Source: ZLKRG44 sp964555705 (GTDB taxonomy: Bacteria > Planctomycetota > Phycisphaerae > Phycisphaerales > SM1A02). Taken from it: a stretch of DNA of 64,000 nt. The notes under the pieces are model-generated. The model was not told the origin of the DNA and searched no databases. It worked only from the letters and a program-made list of their open reading frames with translations. The stretch spans positions 1 to 64,000 of the forward strand of contig CAZKTN010000004.1 in the NCBI GenBank assembly GCA_964555705.1. The letters run 5' to 3'. Numbering within the stretch: position 1 is the stretch's first letter; every line of letters begins with the position of its first letter. The position numbers and the translations under genes were made by a program. This document shows, piece after piece, positions 24,271-32,457 of this stretch.

Positions 24271-25446
24271 TCAGCAGCGCTCGACCAGCATCGTCACCGC
24301 GTTGCCGCCGCCGAGGCAGAGGCTGCAGATGCCGAGCCGTCCGCCCGTGCGGCGCAGGCCGTGCACGAGCGTGACGAGCACGCGCGCGCCGCTGGCGCCG
24401 ATGGGGTGGCCGAGCGCGATACCGCCGCCGGCGACGTTGAGCTTGTCCTCACCGATGCCCAGGGGCTTCACGTCGGCGAGCACCTGCGCGGCGAATGCCT
24501 CGTTCACCTCGAAGAGGTCGATGTCGGAGACCTTGAGGCGGTGGTCCGCCAGGATCTTCTCGATGCCCAGCTTGGGCGCGATGAAGATGTCCTTGGGGTC
24601 GACGCCTGCGGTGTTGTAGCCAAGGATGCGGGCCATCGGCGCGACACCAGCGCTCTTCGCGCGCTCGGCGCTCATCACCACGACCGCCGCGGCGCCGTTG
24701 GAGATCTGGCTGGCGTTTCCGGCGGTCACGACACCGTCGGGCTTGAACGCGGGGCGCAGCTTGGCGAGGCCCTCGACCGTGGTGTCCGCGCGGATGCCCT
24801 CATCGGCATCGAGGCCGGCCTTCTGCTTGCACTGCTCCGCTGAGAGCGGCGCGATCTCCGCCTTGAACCAGCCGGCGCTCGTGGCGTGCGCTGCGCGCTG
24901 GTGGCTTTGCGCGCTGAAGCGGTCCTGCTCCGCGCGCGATACGCCGTGCACGCTGGCGATGTGCTCCGCGGCCATGCCCATGGGCCAGCACTCGAAGGCG
25001 CACGCGAGTCCGTCGGACTCCATGTGGTCGCGCATCTCCGACTTCCCGTACTTCACGCCAGTGCGCAGGTGCATGAAGTGCGGCGCGAGGTCCATGCTCT
25101 CCATGCCGCCTGCCACGATGCAGTGCGACTCGCCGGCGCGGATCGATGTGGCGGCCTGCATCACCGACTGCAGCCCCGACCCGCAGACCTTGTTGACGGT
25201 GACGGCGCTCAGCGTGACCGGAAGCCCCGCCTTGAGGCCCGCCTGGCGCGCCGGGTTCTGCCCGACGCCCGCCTGCAGCACGCATCCCATGATGCACTCG
25301 TCGATCGAGTCGCGCACGGCAGGGACATCGGCGAGGGCGGCCGAGATGGCATGCGCGCCAAGCTGGGGTGCGGGCACACGGCTGAGGGAGCCGAGGAACT
25401 TGCCGATGGGCGTGCGACGGGCAGCGACGATGACAGGTGTGGACAT
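24271..25446 (-). CDS. Acetyl-CoA C-acetyltransferase (thiolase)
   Basis: A 391-residue thiolase. Cys88 in NKVCGSGLQSV is the acyl-accepting nucleophile. The C-terminal blocks GHPIGASGARV and CSLCLGGGNAV carry the catalytic His and second Cys. The length and the strong match to biosynthetic tetrameric thiolases suggest acetoacetyl-CoA formation or cleavage, but a longer-chain 3-ketoacyl-CoA role is possible. TAGGAT (minus strand, 25456-25461) ends 9 nt before the ATG. It is divergent from fbp, and the two starts are 55 bp apart. The CoA-transferase fragment at the left edge would use the same acetoacetyl-CoA pool. Confidence 0.93.
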   Translation of the reverse strand: MSTPVIVAARRTPIGKFLGSLSRVPAPQLGAHAISAALADVPAVRDSIDECIMGCVLQAGVGQNPARQAGLKAGLPVTLSAVTVNKVCGSGLQSVMQAATSIRAGESHCIVAGGMESMDLAPHFMHLRTGVKYGKSEMRDHMESDGLACAFECWPMGMAAEHIASVHGVSRAEQDRFSAQSHQRAAHATSAGWFKAEIAPLSAEQCKQKAGLDADEGIRADTTVEGLAKLRPAFKPDGVVTAGNASQISNGAAAVVVMSAERAKSAGVAPMARILGYNTAGVDPKDIFIAPKLGIEKILADHRLKVSDIDLFEVNEAFAAQVLADVKPLGIGEDKLNVAGGGIALGHPIGASGARVLVTLVHGLRRTGGRLGICSLCLGGGNAVTMLVERC

Positions 25447-25455
25447 GGGGCAGGA

Positions 25456-25493
25456 ATCCTAGTGCCTTCCGCGGTCTTGGGCAGCCGTATCCT
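25456..25493. promoter_or_regulatory. Divergent -10 boxes of the thiolase and fbp genes
   Basis: TAGGAT on the minus strand (25456-25461) is 9 nt before the thiolase ATG. TATCCT on the plus strand (25488-25493) is 8 nt before the fbp ATG. Neither gene has a Shine-Dalgarno. Confidence 0.45.
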
Positions 25494-25501
25494 GCGCGCA
25501 G

Positions 25502-26512
25502 ATGGCGCCACAGCAGAGCACGGACAACCTGTTCAGCCTCCAGAGCCACATCCTGGCGGAGGAGGCGCAGCACCCGGGGGCCTCAGGAGACTTCTCCTGG
25601 ATCATCAGCGCCATCTCGCTGGCCGGCAAGGCGATCGCGCACCGCGTGCGCCGGGCGCGGCTCGAGAGCGTGCTCGGCGAGCATGGCACCAGCAACGTGC
25701 AGGGCGAGTCGCAGCAGGAGATGGATGTCATCTCCAACGAGATCCTGATGCGTTGCCTCGGTACGCGCGCGTCGATCGCAGTGCTCGCGAGCGAGGAGGA
25801 CCAGGAGCCGACGATCCTGCGGCGCGGCAAGGACGGCGGCAAGTACTGCGTGCTCTTCGACCCGCTCGACGGGTCGAGCACGCTCGACACCAACGGCGCG
25901 GTCGGCACCATCTTCACGGTGCTGCGCAACGACGCCGATGTGGCTGATGCTGAGGCCACGGTGTGCCAGCCCGGCTCGCGCCAGCTCGCCGCGGGCTACA
26001 TCCTGTACGGGCCGAGCACCGCGTTCGTGATCACGACCGGCAACGGCGTCGACCTCTTCGAGCTCGATCCCTTCGTGGGGTCGTTCATCCTCGTGAAGCG
26101 GTCCCTGCGGATCCCCGATCGCAAGAAGGTCTATTCGGTCAACGAGGCGTACACCGACTCGTTCCCGACCGGGTACCGCAACTACCTCGCGTGGGCGCAC
26201 GGCAACGGGTACTCGTCGCGGTACATCGGCTCGCTTGTGGCCGACATCCACCGCATCCTGCTGACGGGAGGCGTGTTCATGTACCCGCCGACGAAGTCGC
26301 ACCCCACCGGAAAGCTGCGACTGCTCTACGAGGCCAACCCGATCGGCATGATCGTGGAGCAGGCAGGGGGTCGGTGCCTGAGCGGACTAGAGCCGACGCT
26401 CGACATCGTGCCCAACAAGCTGCACCAGCGCGTACCGCTCATCGTCGGTTCGGCAGGAGAGGTGGATGCGGTGCGCGCCCACTTCAAGACGCCGGCCGAT
26501 GCGCTGCCCTGA
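25502..26512 (+). CDS. fbp: Class I fructose-1,6-bisphosphatase
   Basis: A 336-residue enzyme of the usual class I length, which removes the 1-phosphate from fructose 1,6-bisphosphate in gluconeogenesis. Metal-binding and catalytic residues are in ASEEDQEP and VLFDPLDGSSTLD; the substrate-binding KLRLLYEANPIGMIVEQAGG block is intact. The N terminus (STDNLFSLQSHILAEE) matches the family. TATCCT at 25488-25493 suggests a leaderless start. The stop is 5 bp before an assembly gap. Together with eno in the same window it fits a functioning central carbon pathway; no operon is formed. Confidence 0.96.
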   Translation: MAPQQSTDNLFSLQSHILAEEAQHPGASGDFSWIISAISLAGKAIAHRVRRARLESVLGEHGTSNVQGESQQEMDVISNEILMRCLGTRASIAVLASEEDQEPTILRRGKDGGKYCVLFDPLDGSSTLDTNGAVGTIFTVLRNDADVADAEATVCQPGSRQLAAGYILYGPSTAFVITTGNGVDLFELDPFVGSFILVKRSLRIPDRKKVYSVNEAYTDSFPTGYRNYLAWAHGNGYSSRYIGSLVADIHRILLTGGVFMYPPTKSHPTGKLRLLYEANPIGMIVEQAGGRCLSGLEPTLDIVPNKLHQRVPLIVGSAGEVDAVRAHFKTPADALP

Positions 26513-26517
26513 GCGCC

Positions 26518-26617
26518 NNNNNNNNNNNNNNNNNNNNNNNNNNNNNNNNNNNNNNNNNNNNNNNNNNNNNNNNNNNNNNNNNNNNNNNNNNNNNNNNNNN
26601 NNNNNNNNNNNNNNNNN
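26518..26617. other. Assembly gap (100 N)
   Basis: Exactly 100 N between the fbp stop and the adenine deaminase 3' end; the flanks do not overlap. The last few codons of the deaminase are missing. Confidence 0.95.
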
Positions 26618-28320
26618 TCGATGGGCGGAACGAACCTCATCGCGGTGGCGTCGACCAGCCCGCGGTCACTGAGCTTGAGCGCCGGGATCACGATGAGCGC
26701 CAGGAACGCAAGCGTCATGAAAGGCGCATGCAGCGGGGACCCAAGCGCGCGCGCGCCCGCGGTGAGCCGCGCATAGGTCCCCGCGACGTCCTCCGCTGGG
26801 CGGTCGCTCATGAGTCCTGCAATGGGGAGCTCGAGCACATGAGTGCCCGATGCCGCGAGCGCGAGCCCGCCGCGCGCGGCGCATACGGCGTTGATCGCCT
26901 CGGCAAGCTCCGCACGCGATGCGCCCACCGCGACCACGTTGTGGGAGTCGTGCGCAACGCTCGACGCGATCGCGCCGCGCGTGAGGCCGATGCCGCGTAC
27001 GAGCGCGAGCGCAGGCGGCGCATCGGTGTAGCGGTTCACCACTGCGAGCAGGAGCAGGTCGCGCGAGGGGTCTGGCTCGACCACCCCATCGGCGCCAGTC
27101 GCGCGTTCCGCAGCGCCGCCGGCCGCGGCGCTGCCCGAGACCGTCACCGTCTCCATCGCGTGCCCGGTCACGAGCTGGCCATCCTCGACGGTGATCACAT
27201 GCGCGCGGGCAGAGGAGCCTGTGTCTGGCGGCATGCGAAGCACGAGGTCCTCGGTGCCCACGCGGCACGCGCGAAACCTGTTGGGGGTCGCGCTGGCGCG
27301 CCGGGGGAGCCGAGAGACTCCCTCTTCCGCCACGACGGCGCCCTCGATCCAGGTGCGGCGCACCCGGAAGCTGCGGAGGTCATCGACAAGCGCCATATCG
27401 GCGCGGTCGCCAACGCGCAGCAGTCCGCATGGCATGCGGTAGTGGGTCACGGTGTTGAGGGTGCCCGCGCGCAGTGCATCAAACGGATCGATTCCAGCAG
27501 CCACTGCCCGCGCCATCAGCCGGTCGATGTGGCCCGCAAGCAGCGTGTCGGGGTGCGCGTCATCGGTGCACCACATGCAGCGGTCGGGATGCTCGCGCAG
27601 CACCGGCAGCAGCGCATCCATGTTGCGGGCTGCGGATCCCTCACGGATTGCGAGCATCATGCCGGCGGCGACGCGCGCGCGCCCCTCCTCGGCGGTGCGG
27701 CACTCGTGGTCGGTCTCGATGCCCGCGGCGGCGTAGCGTGCGATGTCGTCGCCAAGGAGCCCCGGCGCATGACCATCGATGCGCTTGCCGTGCGCCTTCG
27801 CCGCCGCGATCTTCGCCATCACCTCAGGGTCACGGGCAAGCACGCCTGGCCAGTTCATCACCTCGCTGAGGTAGGGGAGGCGCGGGTCGTCGAGCAGCGC
27901 CGCCACCGCATCCGCATCAAGCGATGCGCCTGCGGTCTCGAGCGTGGTGGCAGGCACGCACGATGGCACCCCGAACCAGAAGGTGAATGGGCTGCCCGCG
28001 GCGTCATCGAGCATGAAGCGGATGCCGTCGGCGCCCAGCACGTTGGCGATCTCGTGCGGATCGCTGACGGTGGCGACAGTGCCGTGCCGTACGGCCACCC
28101 GCGCGAACTCCCACGGGGGCAGCATGCTGCTCTCGATATGCACATGCGCATCGATCAGCCCAGGTATCAGGATGCCGGGATCGACGCGGGATGCATCGGG
28201 GCCAGTGAGCTCGCGCATCGATGCGATCCGTCCGCTGCTGATGCGCACCTCCGCGGGCATCGTGCGCCGCGCGTGCACATCGGCGACCAAGTGGCGCAGG
28301 ATCAGCTCGCGGTCGCTCAT
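26618..28320 (-). CDS. ade: Adenine deaminase, 3' end lost in a gap
   Basis: About 567 residues are visible of an amidohydrolase-fold adenine deaminase, which converts adenine to hypoxanthine in purine salvage. GLIDAHVHIESSMLPP holds the first metal-binding His pair; DGHAPGLLG, GIETDHECRT and CMWCTDDAHPD supply further ligands and the catalytic Asp. The C-terminal domain has the family's HDSHNVVAVG and LPIAGLMSDRPAEDVA blocks. Reading breaks at the gap just after ALKLSDRGLVD, close to the natural end. MSDRELILRHLV is taken as the start because longer N-terminal readings run into the neighbouring gene. It follows the zinc-ribbon membrane gene by 7 bp, so they may be cotranscribed. Confidence 0.92.
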
Positions 28321-28327
28321 GGGCAAG

Positions 28328-29599
28328 TCATGCCTCCACCACAGGCACCGAACCCGGCACCTGCCGCGGTCGGCCGCACTCTGGGCACGGGCTTCCCGGG
28401 GGCAGCGCGCGAAGGTCGTAGTTGCATGCGGGGCAGGTGTCGTCACGGAACTCGAGCAGCATCACGAGCCCGCACTCGCCGCATGCGCTCTCGCCGCGTG
28501 GGGCCATGTGCAGGCGCTGGCAGCGCGGGCATGCCATGCGCGCAGACGAGACTGGTCGCGTGCGGTCACCCGACGGTCCGCTCGACTTGCCGATGCGCAG
28601 GAGCACCACGGCTGCGAGGATCGCGCATGCGTCCACGATGAGCAGCGCCGCAAGCGCACGTTCGATGAGGAAGTCGCGCCAGTCCGACCAGATGGCGTCC
28701 CCGAAGTACGCGGTGACGATTGCGCCGGCGCACGCGGTGCACGCGACGATCACGTGGCGCAGCAGCCGCGTGAGGCCCTTGAGCGGGAACGTCGTGAGCA
28801 TCAGCCACAGCCCGCTGCAGAGCGCGAGCGTGGTCATGGCCGTGGACAGTGCGACGTGGTCGCTCTTGTCGAGCAGCAAATCCGACCCTCCGCCTAATCC
28901 GCCAAAGGGCTTGATGTCGTCGAGCGTCAGCCACAGCCAGAGCACCGACGCGATGCCCGTCGCAGCGATGCCGACCCATGCAAGCCAGCGGTCCGCGGGA
29001 CCCGGGGAGACAATGTCGCGCGCGGGCTTTGCGGGCGGCTGCCGAAGCCCCATCGCGCAGATGGCCGCGACCACAGTCGTGCCGAGCAGGATCAGGTAGC
29101 ACACGATCGACCACTCGCCGCCCATGCCGGTCCCGAATGACATCTGCATCATGAACCCAGCGGCAAACGAGACGCCCGCGCCCCACAGCGCCACCGACTC
29201 CGAGGTGAAGTACGTGCGGTCCATTCCCGTCTGGCGTCTTCCGAGCGGCACCACCGCGACAATCATCGCCCCAAGCCCGTACCCGATCCATGATCCTGCA
29301 GGCAGCTCCATGCCCCAGCCGAGTCCGACTGGGCCGCGGTACCAGATCGCGATGATCACGAGCAGCGCGCCGATGCCCACATATCCCGTCCACACCATCG
29401 CCAGAGGCGAGAATCGGCGGGCGGCGTTGCTCGCGCTCACCGGCAGCAGCATGGCGCTGCCGATGGCGATCGTGAGCGACGTGCCGAGGAGCCTTCCTGC
29501 AGGAATCAGGCCATCCGTGAAGACGGCGGTGACGCCAAACAGCGCGGCGAGCCCAAGTGCCCCGAGCATCACCCGAAGCACAATTGCGCGCATGATCAT
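28328..29599 (-). CDS. Multi-pass membrane protein with C-terminal zinc ribbons
   Basis: A 423-residue protein with about ten hydrophobic segments over residues 5-340, then a hydrophilic tail with two CXXC zinc-ribbon-like pairs: CPRC with CGEC, and CPAC with CPEC. The second pair lies in a CPACNYDLRALPPGSPCPEC unit, a zinc ribbon found in many planctomycete membrane proteins. No enzymatic motif is seen and the function is unknown. TAGCCT (minus strand, 29606-29611) ends 6 nt before the first ATG, so it likely has its own leaderless promoter although metK-like lies 29 bp upstream on the same strand. Confidence 0.7.
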   Translation of the reverse strand: MIMRAIVLRVMLGALGLAALFGVTAVFTDGLIPAGRLLGTSLTIAIGSAMLLPVSASNAARRFSPLAMVWTGYVGIGALLVIIAIWYRGPVGLGWGMELPAGSWIGYGLGAMIVAVVPLGRRQTGMDRTYFTSESVALWGAGVSFAAGFMMQMSFGTGMGGEWSIVCYLILLGTTVVAAICAMGLRQPPAKPARDIVSPGPADRWLAWVGIAATGIASVLWLWLTLDDIKPFGGLGGGSDLLLDKSDHVALSTAMTTLALCSGLWLMLTTFPLKGLTRLLRHVIVACTACAGAIVTAYFGDAIWSDWRDFLIERALAALLIVDACAILAAVVLLRIGKSSGPSGDRTRPVSSARMACPRCQRLHMAPRGESACGECGLVMLLEFRDDTCPACNYDLRALPPGSPCPECGRPRQVPGSVPVVEA

Positions 29600-29628
29600 G
29601 CGCGAAGGCTATCCGTGGCGGGTCGCGC

Positions 29629-30603
29629 CTACCTCCTGTCCACCGCGGCAACCGTGAACTCTCGCTCGCCCGGGCTGATCGCGACCGTCACCGTGCACTC
29701 GCGGCACCCGTGCCGAAGTACCTGCTCAACGGCAACTGCTCGTGCAAACTCAGGTCCTCGCACATCAGGCTTCCACCGGTCCTTGCCCGCGGTGGCGCCG
29801 CCTCCGATGGGCACACGAGGACCGTACGCATCCATCACCAGCTTCTTGCCGGAAAGGCCGTTGTCGCCGAAGGGTCCGCCCTCCACAAAGTCGCCGATGG
29901 GGTTGATGCGCAGATCCAGGTCCGGCGCGATGGAGAGTCCTGGCACAACTGCGGCCATCGAGGCGATCTCCGACTGAAGGCGCTTGGTCAGGGCGCGATG
30001 CGACTCGACGGGATGCCATCGCGCAGCATGCTGCATCGACACCGTGACCTGCTTGAGCGTCCACCGCACGGTGTCGCCCTCGACGTGCTCGGACACGAGC
30101 ACGATGACCTTGCCGTCGGGGCCCAGGAGAAGGCCCGGCTGGCTGCGCCGCAGGTCGTCCATCGCACCCGCGAGCCTCTTCGCGATCGCATGCTCGACGG
30201 GACGCATGTCGGTGCCCGGGGTGCTGCATGCGTATCCGACGCTGATGACCTGGTCATCCGAGACCTCGCGGAACTTCGACTCGCCGCGCAGGAGCGGTCC
30301 CAGGCACAGGTCCGTTCGGACCTTGAGCCGGCGCGGCTCCGGGCCGAACAGCGTGCCGTAACCGATGTCCGCGTACACGCGCCGCACCAGCGAGCGCACG
30401 TCGATGTCCTTTGCGCCGCGGCACGCGATGCGACCGTCAATGAACACCACGTCACGGTGGAGCGCGACCTCCACGCCCACGAGCGCTCGGCGCTCGCGCG
30501 TCCACGCCTCATGCACGAGCGCGTCGGCGATCGCGTCGGCGAGCTTGTCGGGGTGCCCGGGCAGCACGTACTCGGCCGGGCGGAGGATGGAATCAGCGGT
30601 CAT
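29629..30603 (-). CDS. Short, divergent S-adenosylmethionine synthetase homologue
   Basis: A 324-residue MetK-family protein; ordinary bacterial MetK is about 380-400 residues. Present are the ATP/methionine motif GHPDKLADAIADA, an SDDQV version of the QGAGDQG loop, GPDGK with the substrate Lys, INPIGDFVEGGPFGDNGL (family INPTGRFVIGGP), SGKKLVMDAYG and GGGATAGKD (family GGGAFSGKD). About 75 C-terminal residues are absent. It could still make SAM, or a related adenosylated product. MTADSILRPAEY at 30603 is the start; it overlaps the upstream VWA gene by 11 bp, so it is the last member of that operon. Whether a full-length metK exists elsewhere cannot be seen. Confidence 0.8.
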   Translation of the reverse strand: MTADSILRPAEYVLPGHPDKLADAIADALVHEAWTRERRALVGVEVALHRDVVFIDGRIACRGAKDIDVRSLVRRVYADIGYGTLFGPEPRRLKVRTDLCLGPLLRGESKFREVSDDQVISVGYACSTPGTDMRPVEHAIAKRLAGAMDDLRRSQPGLLLGPDGKVIVLVSEHVEGDTVRWTLKQVTVSMQHAARWHPVESHRALTKRLQSEIASMAAVVPGLSIAPDLDLRINPIGDFVEGGPFGDNGLSGKKLVMDAYGPRVPIGGGATAGKDRWKPDVRGPEFARAVAVEQVLRHGCRECTVTVAISPGEREFTVAAVDRR

Positions 30604-31960
30604 TGGACGCTCCGTTGAGGTCGATCCAGTGGTCAGCGAACGCATCGAGATCCTTTCGTGTGGTGGCTGGGCCTGTGAGCGCAACGCCGATCCGGCAGGA
30701 CTCGAGGGTTGCGCGCGATGTCGCGCCGGGCGTGCCCACGTAGCCGTCGGTGATGATCACGGCGCGCCGCACACGGTGATCGCGCATATGCCTCGCCACG
30801 CACTCGATGCACGTGGCGTTGGTGGTGGGGCAGTCGCCGGTGCGGAGCCTGTCGAGGCTCACATCGGCCACCTGCGACGAGAAGAGGTGCACCGTCCGGT
30901 GCACAAGCCCCTCGCAGTCGAGCACGGCGCGGTAGAGCGCGCCGACGACGCTGCTCATGCTGCCGGACACATCCACGTACACATGCACGCGCTCGCCTCC
31001 GCGGCCCATCCGCGTGTGCGCGAGCGCATGGCGGTAGAGCATGGGCCGCAGCCCGAGCCCGCGCAGCACCGACGTGCGGCGGTCGATTCGCGGAATCGGC
31101 GACTCGACCTCCAGGTCGCGCCGCTGCGGTGCGCGCATCCTGCTGGGTCCAACCTTGCCGGCCACCTTGCGCAGCAGGCTCGCGAGCATCGAGCGACGCG
31201 ATGGCGGAGGAACTCGGATCCGCGACCTCTTGAGGAGGTCGCTTGCGGACCGGCCTGCGATCGGTGTGGGTGGCTGCGGCCATCGCTCCACGATGCTGCG
31301 CACGTGCTCCATGAACTCCGGTGCACGGTGCTCAAGGCCTCCATCGCTCGAGCTTCCCTCGCCTGCAGCGCTGTGGTCGCCAAGCAGGACCACCACGCGC
31401 TCCTCCGGCACCTCGCGCGAGAGCGCCTCGCGAAGCTCTTCGTAGGTTGCGCCGGTCGGCGAGTAGAGCCGCTCGTGGAGCGCGGCAAGGTGCGCCTTCG
31501 AGGGGTCGGCGAGCGCTGCGGGGCGGTCGCCGTACCGGTCCGGCATCCAGTTGGGTGGCGGCCGCAGGAAGCACTCGGGGAACGCGGCATCGCTGTAGAA
31601 GTCCACGAACAGCGCACGATGCGCGCGCTCAGGCATCATCCGGCACAGCATGCTGTTGATGACGGCATCGAACACAAGGTTGTCCAGGGGCGTGATGCGC
31701 GGAAAGAGCCGAGTGTGGCCGAGGATCACGTGGTGCAGCTCGTGCATCACGAGCGTCACCAGCTTGTCCGGGGTGTTGGCGTGCTGCGCGACAAACTCCG
31801 GGTTGATGAGCATGCGGGGACGCCGCGTGCACTCGACTGCGGCCGACGGCACATCGGTCGACTCGACGATCTGCGAGAGCTGCAGGAGCGCAGGCAGCCC
31901 GTAGGCGGCGGATGGGAAGGCGTTCAGCAGCCGGTCGGCGATAGGGGCATGGATGGTCAT
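30593..31960 (-). CDS. Metallopeptidase-like/VWA-domain protein (DUF2201 type)
   Basis: A 455-residue protein. The N-terminal half has a zincin-like motif, HELHHVILGH at 73-82 (HExxH with a further His). The C-terminal third is a von Willebrand A-like domain with the MIDAS start DVSGSMS (Asp330, Ser332, Ser334) and a later ITDGYVG. This pairing is the one described for DUF2201-like partners of MoxR ATPases. The start at 31960 overlaps the stop of the preceding gene (ATGA), and its end overlaps the MetK-like gene. The MoxR partner lies two genes upstream. It probably binds or clips a metal-dependent target under control of the ATPase; no substrate is known. Confidence 0.85.
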   Translation of the reverse strand: MTIHAPIADRLLNAFPSAAYGLPALLQLSQIVESTDVPSAAVECTRRPRMLINPEFVAQHANTPDKLVTLVMHELHHVILGHTRLFPRITPLDNLVFDAVINSMLCRMMPERAHRALFVDFYSDAAFPECFLRPPPNWMPDRYGDRPAALADPSKAHLAALHERLYSPTGATYEELREALSREVPEERVVVLLGDHSAAGEGSSSDGGLEHRAPEFMEHVRSIVERWPQPPTPIAGRSASDLLKRSRIRVPPPSRRSMLASLLRKVAGKVGPSRMRAPQRRDLEVESPIPRIDRRTSVLRGLGLRPMLYRHALAHTRMGRGGERVHVYVDVSGSMSSVVGALYRAVLDCEGLVHRTVHLFSSQVADVSLDRLRTGDCPTTNATCIECVARHMRDHRVRRAVIITDGYVGTPGATSRATLESCRIGVALTGPATTRKDLDAFADHWIDLNGASNDR

Positions 31961-32457
31961 GGGTTGAGGTTCCAGGAGCGGGGGATGAGGAGGGTGACAG
32001 GACCGCGGAATGAGTCGGAGGTGACGGAGGGAGGCACGTCGCGCATGAAGACGGTGCCGAAGCAGCGGGTGAGGACCGCCAGCAGGAGCCGTGGGTCGTC
32101 GGTGATTCCGGCAACCGATTCGCCCGGCGCGTTGCGGAGCGCAGCGGCCACCGGGGGCAGCCGCGCGAGCAGCGGACACGGCTCGCTGGCGGCCTCGGCG
32201 AGCCGGGTGTAGCCATCCTTTGCCGGAGGCCGCGGCAAGCCGAACACAGGGCAGAACTCGGCGAAGGCCTGCGCGTCCTTGGGCCACAGCGGTGAGGAGA
32301 ACATCAGCCGCCTGCACTGCGCCGCACTGGAGTGGGTGATCGTGACCGTCGGCCTGCAGCTCATGTTGTGGAGGATGGGCGTGCGGCATGCGCGCTCGGG
32401 AGCAGGATGCGCTCGCGCGTTGGCGGCACCACCGCATGTGGCGGACTCGCTGCTCAT
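31957..32457 (-). CDS. Uncharacterised protein of the MoxR-VWA operon
   Basis: A 166-residue ORF whose ATG overlaps the MoxR stop (ATGA) and whose TGA overlaps the VWA-gene start (ATGA), which makes a real coupled gene very likely. The first 50 residues look disordered with several Cys. The rest (about 55-166) seems folded: FSSPLWPKDAQAFAEFCPVF, PPVAAALRNAPGE, DDPRLLLAVLTRCFG and a C-terminal GPVTLLIPRSWNL. No known domain is recognised. Its fixed place between the ATPase and the VWA protein suggests an adaptor or substrate-recognition role, which is inference. Confidence 0.65.
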   Translation of the reverse strand: MSSESATCGGAANARAHPAPERACRTPILHNMSCRPTVTITHSSAAQCRRLMFSSPLWPKDAQAFAEFCPVFGLPRPPAKDGYTRLAEAASEPCPLLARLPPVAAALRNAPGESVAGITDDPRLLLAVLTRCFGTVFMRDVPPSVTSDSFRGPVTLLIPRSWNLNP

